A stretch of 64,000 nucleotides of DNA from Corynebacterium renale (GCF_002563965.1 NZ_PDJF01000001.1:2284928-2348927); one strand, 5' to 3'; counted from the stretch's first letter, positions 1 through 9,137 are shown. Translations and numbers: made by a program. Notes: generated by a model not told the origin, from the letters alone.

Positions 1-6
1 ACAGTA

Positions 7-34
7 CCGGGCAGCGGCGTCCGCCACTACCCGG
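7..34. terminator. Hairpin, likely terminator of the multicopper oxidase gene
   Basis: A 13-bp stem (7-19 with 22-34, two G-U pairs on the minus-strand reading) lies just past the stop codon of the leftmost gene. There is no clear U tract, so termination is inferred from position and stem strength. Confidence 0.45.
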
Positions 35-56
35 CATGTCGTTTTCTACGAATTCT

Positions 57-1568
57 TTAATGCTCGTGGTGCCCACCGTGCGATGCAATCGCAGCAAGGT
101 CGGCTGACTCACCCGGCTTAACGACGACAAATTGCCCCATCATGCCTGCGTCCTCATGCAAAAGCATGTGGCAGTGGTACATGTAGGCCCACTTAGGGTC
201 CGGGTAGTAGCCAAACTCCACGAGGAGGTCCACCGTGGCTCCAGGCGGAATAGTGACGGTGTCTTTCCAGCCTTGGGTCCAGAAATCCACGTCCGTTCCG
301 CGCACGTCGGTGACCTGGAAGCGGGCGTCGTGGATGTGGAAGTTGTGGATCCAGTCGGCGTTCTCGTTGGTCACGCGCCATAGCTCTGGTTGGGAGTGGT
401 CGATAGTCACGTCGACGCGATTCATGTCCATGTATTCGCCGTTGATCTGGAAGGTGTTCAAGGCGAAGTCGCGGACTTCGGCAATGTCGGTGGGCAGCGG
501 GGGTTCGTCGATAAGCGTGGTGGGTAGGGCAGCTGGCGCGGTGCCCTCCTGCGGGGCGACGATGGTCAGAAGGTCGAAATCGTCGTCAAGCCCGAAGTCG
601 GGGGCGTGCTCAGTGTCCGGGACGCCCAGGCGGTCCGGGTGCGGGATGGCGCGCAGGACGGCGTCTTTGCCGGGCTCAAGGTCCACGATGATTTCTTGGC
701 GTTCACCGGGCCCCATCTTCACGTGATCCACGGTGACCGGTGCTGGTAGGAAGCCAGAGTCGGTGGCAACGACCTGGAACTCACGGCCATCGTCGAAGGC
801 GAGATTGAAGAAGCGCATTGTGGAAGCGTCCAAGATGCGCAGGCGCACGCGGGTGGTAGTGGCGTTGAAATAGGGGTTCGTAATCCCGTTGACCGTGGGC
901 ACATCCCCCTTGAGGCCAAGGTCGGGGTCGGATTCTTCGTTCAGCGATCCGTCCTCGTTGAATTTCTGGTCCATGATGATTACGGGAATGTCGTCTACCC
1001 CATAGTCGCGAGGCAGGCCCGCTTTTTCTGCGGTGCCATCATCGATGACGATCCCGCCTGCCAAACCGCGGTATGCGTGCAGGGCGGTCCGTTCGTGCGG
1101 GTGCGGGTGGTACCACAACGTTGCAGCAGGCTGCTCGATTGTCCACTGGGGTTCCCACACCTCACCGGGTTCGATGGGCTGGTGCGGCCCACCGTCGTGT
1201 TCGGCGGGAATTTTCATGCCGTGCCAGTGGATCGTGGTCATCTCGTCTAAGCCGTTGTGCACGTTGACCTGGACGCGGTCGCCCTTCTTGAAGTACAAGG
1301 TGGGGCCTAGGTGACCGCCGTTAAAACCCCAGGCCCGCGTAGTGGTATCGGGAAGGATCTGGGCGTCGTGGGCCCCGGCGTGCAGGTCGAAGGTGCGTAC
1401 CCCGTCCACCATCGTGCCTTCGTCGAGAGGCGGGATAGGCAGTGGGCGCGGCTGACCCTCCCATCCGCGCGGCGTGGCAGACCCACACGCGCTCAGCGTT
1501 GCTCCCCCGGCGGTGATGACAGCTGCAGCAGCTGCACCTTTGAACAATGTTCGGCGTTGAATGAGCAT
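57..1568 (-). CDS. Multicopper oxidase, Tat-exported lipoprotein (CopA/CueO/CotA-like)
   Basis: Predicted extracytoplasmic copper-dependent oxidase of 503 residues, probably oxidising Cu(I), metals or phenolics with O2. The N terminus has a twin-arginine motif (QRRTLFKG) followed by a lipobox (LSAC), so it should be a Tat-exported, membrane-anchored lipoprotein. Copper ligands are visible in order: HWHG near residue 115, WYHPHPH near 150, HNFHIH near 405 and YHCHMLLHEDAGMM near 465, which is the full T1/T2/T3 set. The C terminus is His-rich (HGGHHEH). A TAGATT -10 box lies 8-9 nt before the ATG, so the message may be leaderless. The gene is divergent from an MFS gene with only 45 bp between starts. 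Family is certain; the substrate is not. Confidence 0.93.
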   Translation of the reverse strand: MLIQRRTLFKGAAAAAVITAGGATLSACGSATPRGWEGQPRPLPIPPLDEGTMVDGVRTFDLHAGAHDAQILPDTTTRAWGFNGGHLGPTLYFKKGDRVQVNVHNGLDEMTTIHWHGMKIPAEHDGGPHQPIEPGEVWEPQWTIEQPAATLWYHPHPHERTALHAYRGLAGGIVIDDGTAEKAGLPRDYGVDDIPVIIMDQKFNEDGSLNEESDPDLGLKGDVPTVNGITNPYFNATTTRVRLRILDASTMRFFNLAFDDGREFQVVATDSGFLPAPVTVDHVKMGPGERQEIIVDLEPGKDAVLRAIPHPDRLGVPDTEHAPDFGLDDDFDLLTIVAPQEGTAPAALPTTLIDEPPLPTDIAEVRDFALNTFQINGEYMDMNRVDVTIDHSQPELWRVTNENADWIHNFHIHDARFQVTDVRGTDVDFWTQGWKDTVTIPPGATVDLLVEFGYYPDPKWAYMYHCHMLLHEDAGMMGQFVVVKPGESADLAAIASHGGHHEH

Positions 1569-1613
1569 ACCCTTAAATCTACCTGCTATTTTCGCGCGCC
1601 TACCATCTATGAG

Positions 1614-2852
1614 ATGACCAATAAAGATTCTTCCCAGCTAGAGAATTACAACGCCAGGCGTTTCGTGTGGTCCAACGGACTGCAAAATATTGGCGATCAG
1701 GTTCTCTCCCCGAAATCCGTCCTCCCGTGGATTATGCACGGTATGGGCGTGCCTAACTTCTTTACAGCCCTGCTCACACCGATCCGCGAATCTGGCTCCA
1801 TGCTCCCGCAGGCTGCGATTACCCCGTGGGTACTATCCCAGAAATCCCGCAAGCGGGTCTGGATTATCGGCTCTTTAGGTCAGGCAGTATCCGCAGCGTT
1901 GATTGGCGTTGCTGCCTTATTCACCGAGGGCTGGGTATTCGGCCTGTTAACCATCCTGTTCCTGGCCACGCTGGCACTATCGCGTTCCTTGTGCTCCATT
2001 TCGTCGAAAGATGTGCAGGGCCGCACGATTAGTAAGGGCCACCGCGGCCGGGTTACCGGCCGGGCTACGGTCATCGGCGGTGCAGTAGCGCTCATCGCGG
2101 GTGCGGGCTTGAGCATGGTGCCTGACGACGCCACCGAAATCCTCATCGCCCTCATCTTCGGGTCCGCTGCCTGCTGGTTTTGTGCCACATTGGTCTTCCG
2201 GACCATTAAGGAGCCCGACTACGAAGACGCTCCCGAGGAGCCGAAGTCTCCCATCGACTGGGGCTTTCTGCGCACGTGCTGGGATTTATTTAGTGGTGAC
2301 AAGCTCTTCCGCAACTTCGTCATAGTGCGCACCCTTTTGCTGGTCACCGCCTTATCGACGACCTTCATCGTGGTCCTGGCCCGCGAAGCCGGTGCCAGCC
2401 TCTCGGGAATCGGTGCTTTCTTGGCTGCTAGTGGTTTGGCTTCCCTGGTGGGTGGGCGCGTTTCTGGCTGGCTGTCGGATATTTCCTCACGCAACGTAAT
2501 GGCTGCTGGTTCGGCGTTCGCATCCATCGTGTTGCTCGCACTGGTCGCTTCGGCGGCGTGGGCCACCCACGACATCAACGTGTGGGCCATGCCCATCGGT
2601 TTCTTCCTGGTCAACCTCGCGCACACCGCGATACGGGTGGCACGTAAAACCTATGTCGTAGACATGGCAGAAGGCGACAACCGCACCACCTACGTCAGTT
2701 CCGCAAACACCATCATGGGCATTATGCTGCTGCTCGTCGGTGGGGTTTCGGCGGTCATTTCTCTCGCGGGCGCAGCCGCCAGCCTTATTTTCTTCGCGGT
2801 CCTCGGACTGTTGGGAACGCTCCTGGCTTCCCGTATGAAAGATGTTTCATAA
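1614..2852 (+). CDS. MFS transporter, 12 TM
   Basis: Inner-membrane major facilitator protein of about 412 residues with alternating hydrophobic segments along its whole length. The ATG at 1614 is preferred over longer in-frame extensions because the upstream part overlaps the divergent oxidase promoter and reads as non-membrane sequence. A TACCAT -10-like hexamer lies 7 nt before the ATG and no Shine-Dalgarno is visible, which suggests a leaderless transcript. The first cytoplasmic loops carry a basic SKDVQGRTISKGHRGR stretch. The divergent pairing with a copper oxidase hints at shared control, but the substrate cannot be read from the sequence. Confidence 0.85.
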   Translation: MTNKDSSQLENYNARRFVWSNGLQNIGDQVLSPKSVLPWIMHGMGVPNFFTALLTPIRESGSMLPQAAITPWVLSQKSRKRVWIIGSLGQAVSAALIGVAALFTEGWVFGLLTILFLATLALSRSLCSISSKDVQGRTISKGHRGRVTGRATVIGGAVALIAGAGLSMVPDDATEILIALIFGSAACWFCATLVFRTIKEPDYEDAPEEPKSPIDWGFLRTCWDLFSGDKLFRNFVIVRTLLLVTALSTTFIVVLAREAGASLSGIGAFLAASGLASLVGGRVSGWLSDISSRNVMAAGSAFASIVLLALVASAAWATHDINVWAMPIGFFLVNLAHTAIRVARKTYVVDMAEGDNRTTYVSSANTIMGIMLLLVGGVSAVISLAGAAASLIFFAVLGLLGTLLASRMKDVS

Positions 2853-2946
2853 AGCACCTCGAGCAACGCGCCGTGTCGTGGCCCGCGTGTAGGCTTAGAC
2901 AAAGTTCCTACGTCACTTATTTATTTCGTCTGGAGGCGTGCCTACC

Positions 2947-4464
2947 GTGGCCGATACAACTGCCCCATCTGCTCAACCCACCGCCATCATCATCCTGGCG
3001 GCAGGTGCCGGGACCCGCATGAAATCTGCAACGCAGAAAACTCTGCACTCTATCGGCGGACGCAGCCTGCTCTCGCACAGTATTCACGCGGCCGCAGGTA
3101 TTGCCCCTGAACAGATCGTGGTAGTTGTGGGGCACCAGCGTGACCAGGTCTCCCCCGCCGTCGACGCCGTGGCCGAGGAGCTGGGGCGCCCGTTGATTCA
3201 GGCAGTTCAGGAAGAACAGTTAGGTACTGGCCACGCGGTGCGCTGCGGGTTGGACCAGCTGAAGGACTTCGAAGGCACGGTCCTTGTCACCAACGCCGAC
3301 GTCCCTCTCCTCTCCCCCGAGACGCTGCACAAGCTGGAAGAAGCTCACGCCGGCGCAGCCGCGACCGTACTGACAATCCGCCTCGACGACCCGACCGGCT
3401 ACGGCCGCATCGTCCGCAACGAAGATGGCGACGTCACCGCCATCGTCGAGCATAAGGACGCCTCCGATGCGGAACGCGCCATCCAAGAAGTCAACTCCGG
3501 TGTCTTCGCTTTCGACGCCTCCGTCCTGCGCACGGCACTCACCGAACTCCGCAGCGACAACGCCCAAGGCGAGTTTTACATCACCGACGTCCTCGAAATT
3601 GCACGGAACGCAGGACATACGGTCCGTGCTCACGTCGCTGACGACGCCGCTGAACTCGCCGGCGTGAATGACCGCGTCCAGCTTGCTGCCCTGGGCCGTG
3701 AGCTGAACCGTCGCACCGTCGAAAAGGCAATGCGCGGCGGTGCCACCATCATTGATCCAGCCACCACCTTCATCGACGTGACCGTGACCGTGGGCCACGA
3801 CGTGACCATCGAACCAGGCACCCAACTGCGTGGCACTACCACAATTGCCGACGGCGCAACCGTCGGCCCGGACACCACTCTGGTGAACATGACCGTTGGC
3901 GAAGGCGCTTCCGTGATCCGCACCCACGGCCTTGACTCCGAGATCGGCGCGCATGCAAACGTGGGCCCGTTCACCTACGTTCGCCCTGGCACCGTTTTGG
4001 GCGAGCGCGGCAAGTTGGGCGGGTTCGTCGAGGCGAAGAACGCGCAGATCGGTGCTGGATCGAAGGTTCCGCACCTTACTTATGTGGGCGATGCGACCAT
4101 CGGCGAAGAGAGCAATATTGGCGCGTCCTCCGTTTTTGTGAACTATGACGGCGTGAATAAGCACCACACCACCGTCGGCAGCCATGTGCGCACGGGCTCG
4201 GACACCATGTTCATTGCTCCAGTCACTGTCGGCGACGGCGCTTATTCCGGTGCCGGGACCGTCATCAAGAACGATGTGCCGGCAGGCGCCCTGGTCGTAT
4301 CCGGCGGCAAGCAGCGCAACATCGAAGGCTGGGTGGTGAAGAACCGCCCAGGCACGGCTGCAGCTCACGCAGCAGCCGAGGCAGAAAAGGCAGCCGGTGC
4401 CGATGCAGCCGGGGCTAACGTGGCCTCCGACGACAGCGAGAAAACAGAAAGCGCAAGCGAATAA
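2947..4464 (+). CDS. glmU: Bifunctional GlmU (UDP-GlcNAc pyrophosphorylase / GlcN-1-P acetyltransferase)
   Basis: Makes UDP-N-acetylglucosamine for peptidoglycan from glucosamine-1-phosphate, acetyl-CoA and UTP in the cytoplasm. The N-terminal nucleotidyltransferase domain begins with the signature [11 protein letters not shown] near residue 20. The C-terminal half is a left-handed beta-helix of hexapeptide repeats with the conserved region [19 protein letters not shown]. The tail of about 40 residues is Ala/Glu-rich and looks disordered. The GTG at 2947 is chosen because TGGAGG at 2931-2936 lies about 10 nt upstream; the GTG at 2938 is too close to it. The gene is followed by prs 113 nt downstream, a conserved pairing. 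Confidence 0.96.
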   Translation: MADTTAPSAQPTAIIILAAGAGTRMKSATQKTLHSIGGRSLLSHSIHAAAGIAPEQIVVVVGHQRDQVSPAVDAVAEELGRPLIQAVQEEQLGTGHAVRCGLDQLKDFEGTVLVTNADVPLLSPETLHKLEEAHAGAAATVLTIRLDDPTGYGRIVRNEDGDVTAIVEHKDASDAERAIQEVNSGVFAFDASVLRTALTELRSDNAQGEFYITDVLEIARNAGHTVRAHVADDAAELAGVNDRVQLAALGRELNRRTVEKAMRGGATIIDPATTFIDVTVTVGHDVTIEPGTQLRGTTTIADGATVGPDTTLVNMTVGEGASVIRTHGLDSEIGAHANVGPFTYVRPGTVLGERGKLGGFVEAKNAQIGAGSKVPHLTYVGDATIGEESNIGASSVFVNYDGVNKHHTTVGSHVRTGSDTMFIAPVTVGDGAYSGAGTVIKNDVPAGALVVSGGKQRNIEGWVVKNRPGTAAAHAAAEAEKAAGADAAGANVASDDSEKTESASE

Positions 4465-4577
4465 AACGCCCGATGGGGGTATCGATGGTGGCCCAACCTG
4501 AGCCCCCGACTAACATCCATCACGTACCCTGTTTTTAGGACATTTAAGCACTTACGAGGAAGGCTGACACGGCGCCT

Positions 4578-5555
4578 ATGACTGCCCACTGGAAGCAAAC
4601 CCACAAAAACATGATGCTCTTTAGCGGCCGGGCACACCCAGAGCTCGGCGAGCAGGTCGCACGCGAACTAGGCATTGAACTCACCCCCATGTCGGCGCAC
4701 GACTTCGCAAACGGAGAAATCTTCGTCCGCTTCGATGAATCCGTCCGCGGTTCGGACTGCTTTGTTGTACAGTCCCACACCCAGCCGCTGAACAAGTGGC
4801 TGATGGAACAGCTCATCATGATTGATGCGCTCAAGCGTGGTTCCGCTCGCACGATCACCGCAATCCTGCCGTTCTACCCATACGCCCGCCAGGACAAGAA
4901 GCACCGTGGTCGCGAGCCTATCTCCGCCCGCCTGGTCGCTGACCTGCTGACCACCGCCGGCGCAGACCGCATCGTCAGCGTCGACCTGCACACCGACCAG
5001 ATTCAGGGCTTCTTCGACGGCCCGGTCGACCACATGCACGCCATGCCAATCCTCACGGATTACATCAAGGGCAAGTACGAGCTGAACAACATCTGCGTGG
5101 TCTCCCCTGACGCTGGTCGCGTGAAGGTTGCTGAGAAGTGGGCTAACACGCTGGGCGACGCCCCCATGGCCTTCGTCCACAAGACGCGCTCCATCGACGT
5201 TGCCAACTCCGTGGTTGCTAACCGCGTGGTCGGTGACGTGGAGGGCAAGGACTGCGTGCTTCTCGACGACATGATTGACACCGGCGGCACCATTGCAGGC
5301 GCTTGCCGTGTGCTTAAGGAAGCAGGCGCTCGTTCCGTACTCATCGCCTGCACGCACGGTGTATTCTCCGACCCCGCTCGCGAGCGTCTGAGCCAGTGTG
5401 GTGCCGAGGAAATCATCACCACCGACACCCTGCCGCAGAACACCGAAGGCTGGGAGAACCTGACGGTCCTTTCGATCGCTCCGCTGCTGGCGAAGACGAT
5501 TACCGAGATCTTCGAAAACGGTTCCGTGACCCACCTCTTCGAGGGCCAGGCTTAA
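4578..5555 (+). CDS. prs: Ribose-phosphate pyrophosphokinase (PRPP synthetase)
   Basis: Transfers pyrophosphate from ATP to ribose-5-phosphate, giving PRPP for purine, pyrimidine, histidine, tryptophan and NAD synthesis. The 325-residue length fits the class I enzyme. Visible signatures are the N-terminal FSGRAHPELG, the ATP-site flexible loop ending in YARQDKKHRGREPISA near 105, the metal site DLHTDQIQGFF and the PRPP loop VLLDDMIDTGGTI near 230. Probably transcribed with glmU; a strong terminator follows at 5571-5600. Confidence 0.97.
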   Translation: MTAHWKQTHKNMMLFSGRAHPELGEQVARELGIELTPMSAHDFANGEIFVRFDESVRGSDCFVVQSHTQPLNKWLMEQLIMIDALKRGSARTITAILPFYPYARQDKKHRGREPISARLVADLLTTAGADRIVSVDLHTDQIQGFFDGPVDHMHAMPILTDYIKGKYELNNICVVSPDAGRVKVAEKWANTLGDAPMAFVHKTRSIDVANSVVANRVVGDVEGKDCVLLDDMIDTGGTIAGACRVLKEAGARSVLIACTHGVFSDPARERLSQCGAEEIITTDTLPQNTEGWENLTVLSIAPLLAKTITEIFENGSVTHLFEGQA

Positions 5556-5570
5556 ACCGCCGAAACTAAA

Positions 5571-5600
5571 AGCGCCAGGTACGAATGCGTACCTGGCGCT
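5571..5600 (+). terminator. Rho-independent terminator after prs
   Basis: Perfect 13-bp stem (5571-5583 with 5588-5600), AATG loop, followed by a short T-rich stretch; 15 nt after the prs stop. Confidence 0.85.
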
Positions 5601-5631
5601 TCTTGTATAACTACCCGCGGGAGGGCGAATC

Positions 5632-5820
5632 ATGCATAAACGGCGACTCCTGGTTGTGGCACTTCTGCTCTGGATAGTGGCGCAGCTCGTTGAGTGGGGA
5701 TTCTACGAGCTTGTTATCGGCGGCACTGCGAGCGTTTATGCGAAGGCGGTCGTTTTCGCCCTCTTCCCGCTCCCCTTCGTTCTGGTAGTAGCCCGCCGAA
5801 TCAGCGGTGACGGAAAGTAG
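5632..5820 (+). CDS. Small membrane protein, 62 aa, unknown
   Basis: Unrecognised small protein with a basic start (MHKRR) and two hydrophobic stretches (about residues 5-30 and 37-55), so probably a two-helix membrane protein ending in a basic tail (ARRISGDGK). A good ribosome-binding site (GGGAGGG) lies about 7 nt before the ATG, which supports real translation. It lies just after the prs terminator and overlaps the 3' end of the convergent enoyl-CoA hydratase gene by 20 nt. Confidence 0.6.
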   Translation: MHKRRLLVVALLLWIVAQLVEWGFYELVIGGTASVYAKAVVFALFPLPFVLVVARRISGDGK

Positions 5821-6571
5821 GAGCACGCTTCTCGACGAACGCCGCCATCCCCTCCTTCTGGTCATAGGAAGCGAACATCGCTTGGAAACCGCGCCGCTCC
5901 CACGCCACGCCTTGACTGAGCGTGGTTTCAAACGCGGTGTTTACTGCTTCCTTCGCTCTTGTGGTGGCAACGCGCGAGTAATTGCCAATGGTTGTGGCTA
6001 ACTTCAAGGTTTCTTCGGCCACAGTCTCCTGCGGATAGACGCGCGCCACCAACCCGGCTTGCAGCGCTTCCTCAGCGTAGATGCGCCGACCAGACAGAAT
6101 CATGTCCATAGCCAGGGACTTCCCCACCGCGCGCACCAAGCGCTGCGTCCCGCCGATGCCCGGCATGATTCCCAAGCCCACCTCGGGCTGGCCGAATACT
6201 GCGGTCTCTGAGGCGACGATGAGGTCTGCCATCATCGCCAGTTCACACCCGCCGCCGAGCGCGTAGCCGGAGACTTCCGCAATGATCGGAATACGTACCT
6301 GCGCCATCTCATCCCAGCGGCCGAAGATGTCGGATTCGTACAGTTCGGGGGCGGTTTTCTGGGCCATCTCGGTGATGTCTGCACCGGCGGCAAAAGCACG
6401 TTCACTGCCCCGAATGATGACGGCCCCGATCTCGGGGTTGGCGTCGAAGGACTTGAGGGCGTCGATAAGCGCATTCATGAGCGCGGAATTAAGTGCGTTG
6501 AGGGCTTTCGGCCGGTTCAGGGTGATAACCCCTACGCGACCTTCTTCACTAACCAGAATTGGAGTATCCAT
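5801..6571 (-). CDS. Enoyl-CoA hydratase
   Basis: Crotonase-fold enzyme of 256 residues that should hydrate 2-enoyl-CoA in fatty-acid beta-oxidation or amino-acid breakdown. The oxyanion-hole region (RAFAAGADI near residue 60 and YALGGGCELAMMADLI near 105) and both catalytic glutamates are present (in GGCELAMM and in GQPEVGLGIMPG), which favours true hydratase over isomerase or hydrolase activity. The CoA-binding N terminus (GVITLNRPKALNALN) is intact. A stand-alone gene, divergent from rplY; the natural acyl chain cannot be told. Confidence 0.92.
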   Translation of the reverse strand: MDTPILVSEEGRVGVITLNRPKALNALNSALMNALIDALKSFDANPEIGAVIIRGSERAFAAGADITEMAQKTAPELYESDIFGRWDEMAQVRIPIIAEVSGYALGGGCELAMMADLIVASETAVFGQPEVGLGIMPGIGGTQRLVRAVGKSLAMDMILSGRRIYAEEALQAGLVARVYPQETVAEETLKLATTIGNYSRVATTRAKEAVNTAFETTLSQGVAWERRGFQAMFASYDQKEGMAAFVEKRAPTFRHR

Positions 6572-6611
6572 GCTGCAAGTCTACGTTTTCTTTCGCGCCT
6601 GTGACGTGTTA

Positions 6612-6735
6612 TAGTGGCTGGGTCTCGGCGAGGGCCTTAGAGCCGTTATCGACGCGATTTAGAGCTTTGCTCCCCACCAGCGTGGGGTTTTGCCTGCGAA
6701 GACTCGACGAGAACGCGAGTCGGCCGCAGGCTTTT
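6612..6735 (+). promoter_or_regulatory. rplY promoter and structured 5' leader
   Basis: TATAGT at about 6612-6617 is a good -10. The leader then carries two hairpins. The first is CCCCAC-CAGC-GTGGGG (6672-6687) followed directly by TTTT. The second has an outer stem GCCTGCG/CGCAGGC (6692-6698 with 6725-6731), an inner stem GACTCG/CGAGTC (6701-6706 with 6716-6721) and then TTTT. Two terminator-like hairpins ahead of a ribosomal-protein gene suggest attenuation or autoregulation by the product, a 5S-rRNA-binding protein. The mechanism is inference. Confidence 0.5.
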
Positions 6736-6783
6736 GTGCTTGTTAGGCCGTCATTCATCACTGAACGACGAAGGAGTCCAACA

Positions 6784-7413
6784 ATGGCTACTTACCCTAC
6801 TATTGAAGCATCCGTACGCTCCGAGTTCGGCAAGGGCTTTGCCCGCCGTCTGCGCCGCGACTGGAAGGTCCCGGGCGTCATCTACTCGGCAGAAACCGAA
6901 ACTCTCCACTTCGCCGCACCACTGCTGGAGATCCAGGCACTGGTCCGCAACCACGGCGTTAACGCCATCGTTGAGATGGACATCGAGGGCGAAAAGCACC
7001 TCACCATGGTCAAGCACGTTGACCAGAACCCACTGACCCTGAACATCGACCACATCGACCTGCTCGCCATTAAGCGCGGCGAAAAGGTTGAGGTTGAGGT
7101 TCCTGTCGTCATCGAGGGCGAGCCAACCCCAGGCACCATCGCTATCCTCAACCAGGACCTCGTACTCATCGAGGCAGACGTTCTCAACATTCCAGAAGAG
7201 ATCGTTGTCAACGTCGAAGGCCTCGAAGCAGACGACCAGGTTCTTGCTGGCGATCTGAAGCTTGGCGACGCAACCCTGGTCGAGGACGCAGAGAACGTCG
7301 TCGTGACCGTCTCCTGGCCTGAGGTTGACGAAGAGCTCGAGGAAGCTGCAGAGGCTGCTGAAGAAGGCGGCGCTGAAGCTGGCGCAGAGTCCACCGAAGA
7401 AGCTGCTGAGTAA
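6784..7413 (+). CDS. rplY: 50S ribosomal protein bL25, CTC form
   Basis: Binds 5S rRNA in the central protuberance of the large subunit. At 209 residues it is the long CTC/TL5 form, with an N-terminal 5S-binding domain (about 1-95, FGKGFARRLRRDWKVPGVIY), a second beta domain (about 96-185) and an acidic Ala/Glu tail. The ATG at 6784 is chosen because AAGGAG at about 6771-6776 precedes it at good distance. An upstream in-frame extension runs through the leader hairpins and is not credible. Strong terminator at 7450-7480. Confidence 0.95.
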   Translation: MATYPTIEASVRSEFGKGFARRLRRDWKVPGVIYSAETETLHFAAPLLEIQALVRNHGVNAIVEMDIEGEKHLTMVKHVDQNPLTLNIDHIDLLAIKRGEKVEVEVPVVIEGEPTPGTIAILNQDLVLIEADVLNIPEEIVVNVEGLEADDQVLAGDLKLGDATLVEDAENVVVTVSWPEVDEELEEAAEAAEEGGAEAGAESTEEAAE

Positions 7414-7449
7414 CAGCTCGGCGTAACTCCTAGTTACAGCAGCTGCTTG

Positions 7450-7480
7450 AGGCCGGTCACCCGATGCGGGTGACCGGCCT
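7450..7480 (+). terminator. Terminator after rplY
   Basis: 14-bp perfect stem (7450-7463 with 7467-7480) with a three-base loop (ATG), followed by TCGTGGTT. Confidence 0.8.
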
Positions 7481-7523
7481 TCGTGGTTGTTGGGGGTGGC
7501 TGGGCGCTGAGGATTCTAAACGC

Positions 7524-7614
7524 ATGCGCGAAAGCGCATACTTAGCAGCCAGACTTAATACGCCTGGTCGCACTCGGCCTGCAGGGAGGCGCCGACCTGG
7601 CATGTTAAGCCTGG
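7524..7614. other. Intergenic structured element between rplY and purU
   Basis: A small hairpin, ATGCGC-GAAA-GCGCAT (7524-7539), precedes a long imperfect one. Arm 7549-7570 pairs with 7593-7614 over 22 positions (18 Watson-Crick pairs, one G-U, three mismatches), with a 22-nt loop. The stretch 7481-7699 has no convincing gene. It may be a small RNA, an extra terminator or a palindromic repeat element. Confidence 0.45.
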
Positions 7615-7699
7615 CCGATAATTATTCAGCCGGGACGGCAAAAGCCGCGCAGCCGCAAGCTCCGTCGCCAGCGCCAGCCCGCGCCCCACCCGGCAACGC

Positions 7700-8584
7700 C
7701 TAGGAGAAGATTACCGTCCGGTTGCCGTAGACGAGCACGCGGTCCTCCAGGTGGAAGCGCAACCCGCGGGCAAGAACCTGCTTTTCCACGTCGCGGCCCA
7801 GGCGTGCCAGGTCTTCCGGCGAATCCTTGTGGGTGACGCGGATAATGTCCTGTTCGATGATGGGGCCGTCGTCGAGGTCGGAGGTGGCATAGTGGCAGGT
7901 TGCGCCAACCAGTTTCACGCCACGGTTGTATGCCTGGTGGTAGGGGCGCGCACCCATGAAGGAGGGCAGGAAGCTGTGGTGGATGTTGATCACGCGGCCA
8001 GCCCACATTTCGCACAGGTCCGGTGGGAGGATTTGCATGAAGCGGGCCATGACGATGGCGTCGGGGTTTTCGGCGTTAACAAGCTCGGCTACCTTGTCGA
8101 AGGCTTTGCGCTTTCCCACCTGGTCTTTCGGGAATGGGACGTGGTGGTAAGGGATGCCGTGGTGTTCGGCGATGTGGCGCAAATTGTCGTGGTTGCCGAT
8201 GATCGCGGCGACGTCCATCGGGTAATCGTTTTCAGCGACGCGGTCCAGCAGGTCGCGCAGGCAGTGCCCTTGGTGGGAAACCAGGAGAACGGCGCGCTTG
8301 ACCTCTGCAGTATCCCAGAGGCGCCAGTGGGCGGTGGGGCCGAATTCTTCTGCGATCTCGGCGATTTCTTCACGCATCTGGTCTAGGGAAATCGCGATGG
8401 AATCGGCGCGGACTGCCTGGCGGGTGAAGAACCGGTTGGTGTCGGGGTCGAGGAAGTAGTCGGCTTCGGTGATGACGCCACCGTGGCCGGCCAAAAAACT
8501 TGCGAGCCGGGCGACGATACCGGCACGGTCTGGGCAGCTAAACGTTAAAACATAGGCGCGTTCTGCATGGTGTGTCGTACTCAT
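7700..8584 (-). CDS. purU: Formyltetrahydrofolate deformylase
   Basis: Hydrolyses 10-formyl-THF to THF and formate, balancing the one-carbon pool and feeding formate to PurT-type purine synthesis. The 294-residue protein has an N-terminal ACT-like regulatory domain (about 8-90, TFSCPDRAGIVARL) and a C-terminal formyltransferase-fold catalytic domain. The active-site segments MARFMQILPP, INIHHSFLPSF and GATCHYATSDLDDGPIIEQD are complete. Divergent from pth with only 25 bp between the starts. Confidence 0.95.
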   Translation of the reverse strand: MSTTHHAERAYVLTFSCPDRAGIVARLASFLAGHGGVITEADYFLDPDTNRFFTRQAVRADSIAISLDQMREEIAEIAEEFGPTAHWRLWDTAEVKRAVLLVSHQGHCLRDLLDRVAENDYPMDVAAIIGNHDNLRHIAEHHGIPYHHVPFPKDQVGKRKAFDKVAELVNAENPDAIVMARFMQILPPDLCEMWAGRVINIHHSFLPSFMGARPYHQAYNRGVKLVGATCHYATSDLDDGPIIEQDIIRVTHKDSPEDLARLGRDVEKQVLARGLRFHLEDRVLVYGNRTVIFS

Positions 8585-8609
8585 TCCTCACATCCTATAC
8601 GGTGTGTGT

Positions 8610-9137
8610 ATGAGTTCTCCCCTGCTGGTCGTGGGCTTGGGTAACCCGGGCCCGAAATATGAAGGAACGCGCCACAACCTGGGCGCGATGGCTGCCGACG
8701 CCTACGTGGCCGACAACTTTGGTTCGTGGACCCGGCACAAAAAATCGCAGTGCCAGGTTGCGGAGTTTCCAGGTGTGATCGTCGCAAAGCCGCAGAGTTT
8801 CATGAATCTTTCTGGCGGCCCGGTGGCCCAGCTGAGCGCGTTTTTCAAAGTACCGCCGGCGCACATTGTGGTGCTTCACGACGAGCTCGAGTTGCCCCTC
8901 GGCCAACTCCAAGTCCGCCCCGGCGGTGGCGACCGCGGGCACAACGGCTTGCGCTCTATCACTCAAGCCTTAGGCACGAAGGATTATGTGCGCCTGTCCC
9001 TGGGTATCGGACGGCCGCCCGGTCGGATGGACCCGGCGGCCTATGTGCTCAAACCGTTTTCTAAGAAGGAGCAGGTTGAGCTCCCGATTGTGTGCGCGGA
9101 CGCAGCCGATGAGATTGAAACGCTGCGCGGCGCCTAA
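8610..9137 (+). CDS. pth: Peptidyl-tRNA hydrolase (first of two)
   Basis: Recycles peptidyl-tRNA released by drop-off. The 175-residue protein has all the family residues: GLGNPGPKYEGTRHNLG (catalytic His, tRNA-binding Asn), FMNLSGG, LHDELELP (Asp) and GGGDRGHNGLRS. ATG 8610 is used; a GTG at 8604 is possible. No Shine-Dalgarno is seen, but TATACG lies about 9 nt upstream, so a leaderless transcript is possible. A shorter paralogue sits at 16662. Confidence 0.95.
   Translation: MSSPLLVVGLGNPGPKYEGTRHNLGAMAADAYVADNFGSWTRHKKSQCQVAEFPGVIVAKPQSFMNLSGGPVAQLSAFFKVPPAHIVVLHDELELPLGQLQVRPGGGDRGHNGLRSITQALGTKDYVRLSLGIGRPPGRMDPAAYVLKPFSKKEQVELPIVCADAADEIETLRGA

Noticed and set aside
1311..1613. Upstream extension of the MFS gene
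   Set aside because: Covers the divergent oxidase gene and promoter; composition is not that of a membrane protein; ATG 1614 follows a -10 box.
3220..4368. 382-aa open frame antisense to glmU
   Set aside because: Shadow frame of a GC-rich gene with strong codon bias; the sense strand has a full GlmU and no start signal supports the antisense.
4668..5633. 321-aa frame antisense to prs
   Set aside because: Shadow of prs; ends across the prs terminator and has no ribosome-binding site.
7464..7703. 79-aa ORF between rplY and purU
   Set aside because: Begins inside the rplY terminator and runs through the hairpin element; Arg/Pro/Ala-rich with no family resemblance.
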